From: Streptomyces composti
GTDB taxonomy: Bacteria > Actinomycetota > Actinomycetes > Streptomycetales > Streptomycetaceae
Reading direction: 5' to 3'
Assembly (NCBI RefSeq): GCF_012034205.1
Contig: NZ_JAATEM010000018.1
Span: 62,001-126,000, forward strand
DNA: 64,000 nt
This document shows, piece by piece, positions 59,233 through 64,000 of the stretch. The notes under the pieces are model-generated. The model saw nothing but the letters and a program-made list of their open reading frames with translations, had not been told where the DNA came from and did no database searches. How positions within the stretch are numbered: position 1 is the stretch's first letter; the number at the start of each line of letters is the position of its first letter. Position numbers and translations under genes: made by a program.

Positions 59233-61838
59233 CGCTGGGCGCTTCCTTCCAGGATCTCGTCAGCGGGTCGCCGGCCGATGTCCAGCAGCGGCAGGTCGGG
59301 CTTGATCTGGTCGCGTTCGGGGACGAAGGAGACCACCGGGTCCGGGGTGTCCGGGGCGTTCACGAAGGACACGAACCGGGCCAGCCTTTCGGGGTCGTTG
59401 ACGGTCTCGGCCCACTCGTCGCGGTAGTTGGCGACATGGGCGGCCATCAGGGCCTCCAGCTCGTCGCAGATGCCGAGCGAGTCGTGCACCACCACGTCCC
59501 GCACGTGCTCCAGGCCGCCGGGAATGCGCTCCAGCCAGGTGGAGGTGCGCTCGAGCCGGTCGGCGGTGCGGATGTAGAACATCAGGAACCGGTCGATCAG
59601 GCGGATCAGCTCGGCGTCCGACAGGTCCTGGGCCAGCAGGTCGGCGTGGCGCGGGGTGGCGCCGCCGTTGCCGCCGACGTACAGGTTCCAGCCGTTGGCG
59701 GTGGCGATCACACCGAAGTCCTTCGACCGGGCCTCGGCGCACTCGCGCTGGCAGCCGGAGACCGCCGACTTCAGCTTGTGCGGCGACCTCAGCCCCCGGT
59801 AGCGCAGCTCCAGGTCGATCGCCATGCGCACCGAGTCCTGGACGCCGTAGCGGCACCAGGTCTGCCCCACGCAGGACTTCACCGTGCGCAGCGACTTGCC
59901 GTAGGCGTGGCCGGACTCGAAACCCGCGTCCACCAGCCGGGCCCAGATCAGCGGCAGCTGCTCCACACGGGCGCCGAACATGTCGATCCGCTGACCGCCG
60001 GTGATCTTCGTGTAGAGGCCGAAGTCGCGGGCGATCTCCCCGATGACGATGAGCTTCTCCGGTGCGATCTCACCGCCGGGGATGCGCGGCACCACCGAGT
60101 AGGAGCCGTTCTTCTGCAGATTGGCCAGGAAGTGGTCGTTGGTGTCCTGCAGGGCCGCCTGCTCGCCGTCCAGGACGTAGGTGCTGGCGCCGATGGCCGG
60201 GGCGAGGGAGGCGATGATCGAGGCCACGGCCGGCTTGCAGATCTCGCAGCCCTCACCGCCCCGGGCGCCCTCCCGGCCGTAGCGGTCGAGGAGGTCCTGG
60301 TAGGAGGTGATGCGCAGGGCCAGGACGATCTCGTACAGCTCCTCGCGGGTCTGGGAGAAGCAGCCGCACAGGCCCCTGTCGACCTCGACGCCGCTCGCCT
60401 CCAGCTCCGCGTCGACCAGCCGGCCCAGCACCTTGACGCAACTGCCGCAGCCGGTACCGGCCCTGGTGCACTTCTTCACCTCGGGCACGGTGGTGCAGCG
60501 GTGCTCGGTGACCGCGCCGCGGATAGTGCCCTTGGTGACGTTGTGGCAGGAGCAGATCACCGCGTCGTCCGGCAGCGCGGACGGGCCGAGCTGGGCGGAC
60601 TGGCCGGCCCCGGCGGGCAGCACCAGCGACTCCGGTGCCACGGGCGGCACCGAGCCGGTCAGGGCGCGCAGCGTGCCGTACGCCTCCGCGTCACCGACCA
60701 GGATGCCGCCGAGCAGGGTGCCGTCCCGGCCGACGACCAGCTTCTTGTACAGGCCGGCGCGGGAGTCGGAGTAGACGACGTCCAGGCAGTCCTCGGTGGT
60801 GCCGTGCGCGTCGCCGAAGGACGCCACGTCCACACCGAGAAGTTTCAGCTTGGTCGACAGGTCGGCGCCGGTGAACGCGCGGGCGTCCCCGGCGATGGCC
60901 GCGGCGGCCGTCTCGGCCTGCTCGTAGCCGGGGGCCACCAGGCCGTACACCCGGCCGTCGGCGGCCAGCGCGCACTCGCCGACGGCGAAGACGTTCGGGT
61001 CGGTGACCGTGCGGCACTGCTCGTCCACGGTGATGCCGCCGCGCTCGCCGACCTCGAGACCGCAGTCGCGGGCCAGCTGGTCGCGGGGGCGGACACCGGC
61101 GGAGAACACCACCAGGTCGGTGGCGAGTTCGGAGCCGTCGGACAGCTTCATGCCCGTGACCGCGCCGGACGCGTCGACCACGATCTCCTGGGTGCCGACC
61201 CCGGTGTGGACGGTCAGGCCCATCTCCTCGATGGTGCGCAGCAGAGCAGCGCCGCCGCCCTCGTCGACCTGCACCGGCATCAGCCGCGGCGCGAACTCCA
61301 CGATGTGCGAGGCGAGTCCGAGCCCCTTCAGGGCGCCCGCCGCCTCCAGGCCCAGCAGGCCGCCGCCCACGACCGCACCGGTCTTCGCCCGGCTCCGGGC
61401 GTACTCCTCGATGGCGAGGACGTCCTCGACGGTGCGGTAGACGAAGCAGCCCTCGGCGTCCTTGTTCGGCACCGGCGGCACGAACGGGTAGGAGCCGGTG
61501 GCCAGGACGAGGACGTCGTAGCCGACGACCAGACCCGAGCGGGCGGTGACCTTGCGCGCCCCGCGGTCGATGCTCTCGGCCGGGTCGCCGACGTGCAGCT
61601 CGATGCCGTGCTCCTCGATGAACCGGAGGTCCGTCAGTGACAGGTCCTCGGGGGTCCGCCCCGAGAAGTACGAGGTGAGCTGCACGCGGTCATAGGCGGG
61701 GCGCGGCTCCTCGCACAGCACGACCACGCGGTGCGTGGCGGTCAGGCCGCGTTCGGCGAGCGCCTCGAGGAAGCGCTGGCCGACCATGCCGTGGCCGACG
61801 AGCACGATCGTGGGGGTGCCCCCCGGGTTGGCGGTCAT
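59229..61838 (-). CDS. nirB: Nitrite reductase large subunit NirB
   Basis: 869 aa, full length; reduces nitrite to ammonium with six electrons. N-terminal FAD/NAD(P)H module (VLVGHGMVGQRFLEAL..., FAVGECALAADGRVYGL), BFD-type [2Fe-2S] with CSCHNVTKG and CTRAGTGCGSCVK, a second Cys-rich segment GCFSQTREELY, and the sirohaem/[4Fe-4S] site CVGQTWC (CX5C) plus SGCQREC (CX3C). Its ATG lies directly after the stop of the next flavoprotein upstream, with no gap. Confidence 0.95.
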   Translation of the reverse strand: MTANPGGTPTIVLVGHGMVGQRFLEALAERGLTATHRVVVLCEEPRPAYDRVQLTSYFSGRTPEDLSLTDLRFIEEHGIELHVGDPAESIDRGARKVTARSGLVVGYDVLVLATGSYPFVPPVPNKDAEGCFVYRTVEDVLAIEEYARSRAKTGAVVGGGLLGLEAAGALKGLGLASHIVEFAPRLMPVQVDEGGGAALLRTIEEMGLTVHTGVGTQEIVVDASGAVTGMKLSDGSELATDLVVFSAGVRPRDQLARDCGLEVGERGGITVDEQCRTVTDPNVFAVGECALAADGRVYGLVAPGYEQAETAAAAIAGDARAFTGADLSTKLKLLGVDVASFGDAHGTTEDCLDVVYSDSRAGLYKKLVVGRDGTLLGGILVGDAEAYGTLRALTGSVPPVAPESLVLPAGAGQSAQLGPSALPDDAVICSCHNVTKGTIRGAVTEHRCTTVPEVKKCTRAGTGCGSCVKVLGRLVDAELEASGVEVDRGLCGCFSQTREELYEIVLALRITSYQDLLDRYGREGARGGEGCEICKPAVASIIASLAPAIGASTYVLDGEQAALQDTNDHFLANLQKNGSYSVVPRIPGGEIAPEKLIVIGEIARDFGLYTKITGGQRIDMFGARVEQLPLIWARLVDAGFESGHAYGKSLRTVKSCVGQTWCRYGVQDSVRMAIDLELRYRGLRSPHKLKSAVSGCQRECAEARSKDFGVIATANGWNLYVGGNGGATPRHADLLAQDLSDAELIRLIDRFLMFYIRTADRLERTSTWLERIPGGLEHVRDVVVHDSLGICDELEALMAAHVANYRDEWAETVNDPERLARFVSFVNAPDTPDPVVSFVPERDQIKPDLPLLDIGRRPADEILEGSAQR

Positions 61839-63056
61839 TCAGGAGCCTCCATCGTTGGTGAGCAGGTGGAGCAGCGGCCCGCCGCCGGAGGGGAGCGGCT
61901 CTGCTCCCTCCCAGGCGCGTGCCAGGGCGCCGACCGTGCCGAGTTCGCCGACCAGGACCCCGCCGACCAGGCGGTCCTCGCGGACGACGACCTTGCGGTA
62001 GGTGCCGCGGGTGGCGTCGGTGAGCTGCACGACGTCGTCGCCGGGCAGCGGCTCGGCCCGGCCGAACGCGGCGAGGTCGAAGGGGCTGTCGGGTCCGGTG
62101 AGCGTCAGCCGGGTCAGGGAGCGGGTGCCGGTGTAGCGGGCGCCGGTGTCGCCGGCGAGCAGCGCGGCCAGCGCGTCGGCCTGCTCCAGTGCCGGGGCGG
62201 CCAGCCCGTAGACCGTGCCGGCGTGCTGGACGCAGTCCCCGACGGCGTGGATGTACGGGTCGGAGGTGCGCAGCTGGTCGTCGACGACGATGCCCTTGCC
62301 GACCTCGAGACCCGCCGCCTGGGCGAGACCGGCCCGCGGGTGCACCCCGCAGGCGAGCACCACCAGGTCGGCGCCGAGCGCATAGCCGTCGGCCATCTCC
62401 ACCGAGCGGACCGCACCCGCGACGCAGCGCACGTCGCGCACCCGGCACTCGGTGTGCACCTCCACGCCGAGGTCGGTCAGATGCCGCTCGACCAGCGCGG
62501 ACGCGGCCGGGTCGAGCTGGCGCTCCATCAGGCGCTCGGCCTGCTGGGCGAGAACCACCTGGGCGCCGCGCACGGCGAGTGCACGCGCCGCGGACACCCC
62601 CAGCAGCCCCCCGCCGATGACCACCGCCCGCACACCCGGCCGCACCGCCTCGGCCAGCCCGAGGCAGTCGTCCATGGTGCGGAAGGCGTGCACCCCCTCG
62701 GGCAGATCGGAGCCGGTGGTGAACAGGCCGCGCAGCGGCGGCAGCACCGGGTTGGAGCCGGTGGCCAGCACCAGCCGGTCGTAGGCGATCACCGAGCCGT
62801 CCGCGCAGGAGACGGTCCGTCCCGCGCGGTCGATGCCGGTGACCCGGGCACGGGTCAGCGCCGCGGGCGCCGGCAGGGCGATCACCTCGGGGCTGTACCG
62901 TCCGGCCAGCACCTCGGCGAGCAGCACCCGGTTGTAGGGCCGGTGCTCCTCCTCGCCGATCAGCGTCACGGGTGTGCCCAGCTCGCCGAGCCGCCGGGCG
63001 AGCCGTACGCCCGCGAGGCCGGAGCCGATCACCACCACACGCTCGTTCGAGGTCAT
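61839..63056 (-). CDS. Nitrite-reductase-linked FAD/NAD(P) oxidoreductase
   Basis: 405 aa, similar in layout to the N-terminal half of NirB: FAD motif VVVIGSGLAGVRLARRL, HRPYNRVLLAEVLAGRY, NAD(P) motif VIGGGLLGVSAARAL and VVLACGVHPRAGLAQAAG, IHAVGDCVQHAGTVYGLA. It lacks an Fe-S binding tail. First gene of the nir operon and 24 bases after a GlnR-type site. It may supply electrons to a nitrate reductase (NasA) encoded elsewhere or to NirB itself; unproven. Confidence 0.87.
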   Translation of the reverse strand: MTSNERVVVIGSGLAGVRLARRLGELGTPVTLIGEEEHRPYNRVLLAEVLAGRYSPEVIALPAPAALTRARVTGIDRAGRTVSCADGSVIAYDRLVLATGSNPVLPPLRGLFTTGSDLPEGVHAFRTMDDCLGLAEAVRPGVRAVVIGGGLLGVSAARALAVRGAQVVLAQQAERLMERQLDPAASALVERHLTDLGVEVHTECRVRDVRCVAGAVRSVEMADGYALGADLVVLACGVHPRAGLAQAAGLEVGKGIVVDDQLRTSDPYIHAVGDCVQHAGTVYGLAAPALEQADALAALLAGDTGARYTGTRSLTRLTLTGPDSPFDLAAFGRAEPLPGDDVVQLTDATRGTYRKVVVREDRLVGGVLVGELGTVGALARAWEGAEPLPSGGGPLLHLLTNDGGS

Positions 63057-63079
63057 GGCATCGAGCGTGCGGTGCGGGT

Positions 63080-63117
63080 GTTACCCGGCCGCATCACCTC
63101 TGTTTCCCGCGCGGAAC
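63080..63117. promoter_or_regulatory. GlnR-type binding site upstream of the nir operon
   Basis: On the minus strand: GTTCC-N6-GAAAC-N6-GATGC-N6-GTAAC, i.e. four 5-mers at exactly 11-bp steps, matching the actinobacterial GlnR box layout. nirB is a known GlnR target in S. coelicolor. The site ends 24 bases before the first ATG. Confidence 0.8.
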
Positions 63118-63322
63118 GCTGCCCTCAGCGGGGGAAGGGCGAGAGTGTGAGGGGCCTCGCGGGGCGCGGCGGGGCTGCGAGAGGTGGCTGGAGGCGGGCC
63201 GCGGCTCGGCGGGGTGGGGTGAACCGAACCCCCGGAATCCGTGCGGGCACGCTCGTGGCGGGCGGGCGAGGGCGGAAGCCTGGAGGAGTCGGATCACACC
63301 CCTCACCAGCGAGGAGACCGTC

Positions 63323-63856
63323 ATGGACGCCACGCGCAGCATCCCCGGACCCACCGCGGACACCCTGGCCACCACCGCCTCCGGGCGCCCGCGCGGCCTG
63401 GTGCGCGCGACCCTGCGGCAGCCCTTCACCGCCGTCACCTGGCGCCGGGCCGCCTACGCCGTGCTGTCCCTGCCGGCCGGCCTGGCCAGTGCGGCCGACG
63501 CCCTGCGCGGCGCACCCGCGGGCCAGTGGCAGCGGTCGCTGACCCGGCACCTCCTCGGCGAGGAACTGCCCCTCGGCAGCCGCCGCTCCGGCCTCGCCCA
63601 CGCCCTGCTGGCCACCCCGCTCAACCTGCTCTGCGCCGCGCTCACCCTCTACGGCTGGTCCCTCATCCCGATGAACCTGGCCTGGCCGCTGCGCGCCGGC
63701 TCCGACCCCGCCGCCGCGTGGGGCGGCCCCACCTTCGCCGGCGCCTGGGCCTTCCACGCGGTGCTGGGGACCCTGCTGCCGCTGCTGGTCATGCCCTGGC
63801 TGGGCCGGGCCCTGACCGCCCTCCAGCTCCGCACGGCGCGCGCCCTGCTGTCGTGA
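63323..63856 (+). CDS. Sensor-domain membrane protein
   Basis: 177 aa. Cytoplasmic start (RPRGLVRATLRQPFTAVTWRRAAYAVLSLPAGLASAADAL), hydrophobic helices (LLATPLNLLCAALTLYGWSLIPM; FHAVLGTLLPLLVMPWLGRAL), matching the N-terminal 'sensor' domain found on Streptomyces histidine kinases, but with no kinase module. Probably a sensing partner of the next gene. ATG 63323 follows GAGGAGACC. Confidence 0.72.
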   Translation: MDATRSIPGPTADTLATTASGRPRGLVRATLRQPFTAVTWRRAAYAVLSLPAGLASAADALRGAPAGQWQRSLTRHLLGEELPLGSRRSGLAHALLATPLNLLCAALTLYGWSLIPMNLAWPLRAGSDPAAAWGGPTFAGAWAFHAVLGTLLPLLVMPWLGRALTALQLRTARALLS

Positions 63857-63893
63857 CGCCGATCGCGGCCCGGCTGCTTCTAGGTTGGCTGTC

Positions 63894-64000
63894 ATGAGAC
63901 GTCCCTGGACGGCGCGGTCCCTCGCCGCCGCCACCTTCGGCCGGCGGGGGCCGGCCGCCGCGCTGTACGCGGTGGTGTCGCTGCCGCTCGCTCTGCTGGG
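63894..64000 (+). CDS. Sensor-domain protein, probably a histidine kinase N-terminus (cut by window end)
   Basis: Opens at ATG 63894: MRRPWTARSLAAATFGRRG and then YAVVSLPLALL, resembling the start of the preceding gene (YAVLSLPAGL). The order suggests a full sensor kinase follows, but only 35 codons are visible, so this is tentative. Confidence 0.5.
   Translation, partial: MRRPWTARSLAAATFGRRGPAAALYAVVSLPLALL

Overview
This window is chromosomal DNA from a high-GC actinobacterium, almost certainly a Streptomyces. Supporting signs are uniformly high third-position GC, frequent GTG and TTG starts, tightly overlapping stop/start junctions, an XRE/DUF397 regulator pair, a sortase-E-type LAETG surface protein, a Zur-boxed znuABC operon and a GlnR-type site before nirBD. 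There is no rRNA, tRNA, CRISPR array, prophage or insertion sequence. Most genes are conserved core genes; small accessory insertions lie between them.

Layout. 1-9306: 3' part of a nitronate monooxygenase, rsmE, a lipoprotein, a tricorn-type protease, an HIT protein, RNase Z, adenosine deaminase and a PfkB kinase. 9307-9913 is non-coding. 9914-15402: the ribosome/RNA maturation cluster phoH-ybeY-CorC-like-yjbR-degenerate cytidine deaminase, a small secreted protein, and era. 15424-18249 (minus): GH1 glycosidase, then a protealysin-like M4 peptidase with its emfourin-type inhibitor gene. 18442-20299: leuA behind a Leu-rich leader peptide and a pseudoknot-capable leader. 20483-24664: TerB-like protein and an arsenic-type cluster (two flavoproteins, arsR, arsC) with three matching dyad operators but no efflux pump in view.

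24866-29044: MMPL exporter, a 25-bp tandem repeat, and a NarL-type two-component pair. 29090-32207: small accessory regulators (HTH regulator with a coupled 68-aa ORF, XRE/DUF397 pair, two tiny overlapping ORFs). 32229-39585: recO, uppS, a DUF1275 protein, zur-znuB-znuC-znuA (minus) and glyS. 39788-49588: LysE exporter, GH18 chitinase with DasR-like sites, an aldo/keto reductase/TetR pair with a four-half-site operator, a small Zn-finger-like protein, an MFS exporter, dusB, an LTA-synthase-like protein, and a frameshifted DHFR-family gene. 49589-50121 is a dyad-rich non-coding region before ppdK. 53032-63056: LAETG/excalibur surface protein, an OmpR-type two-component system, a carbonic anhydrase/SulP pair, and the nirBD operon with an extra flavoprotein. 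63323-64000: two sensor-domain genes, the last cut off by the window.

How it works together. Nutrient and metal control dominates: zinc (Zur), nitrogen (GlnR, nirBD), leucine (leuA leader), chitin/GlcNAc (DasR-like sites), arsenic (ArsR) and bicarbonate (carbonic anhydrase/SulP). Less expected features are short direct repeats at several gene 3' ends, three of which begin on the stop codon; a set of four dyads upstream of ppdK; a 24-bp perfect palindrome before a tiny Zn-finger gene; and an ars cluster without a visible pump. Functions are assigned by reading motifs; no database search was possible.
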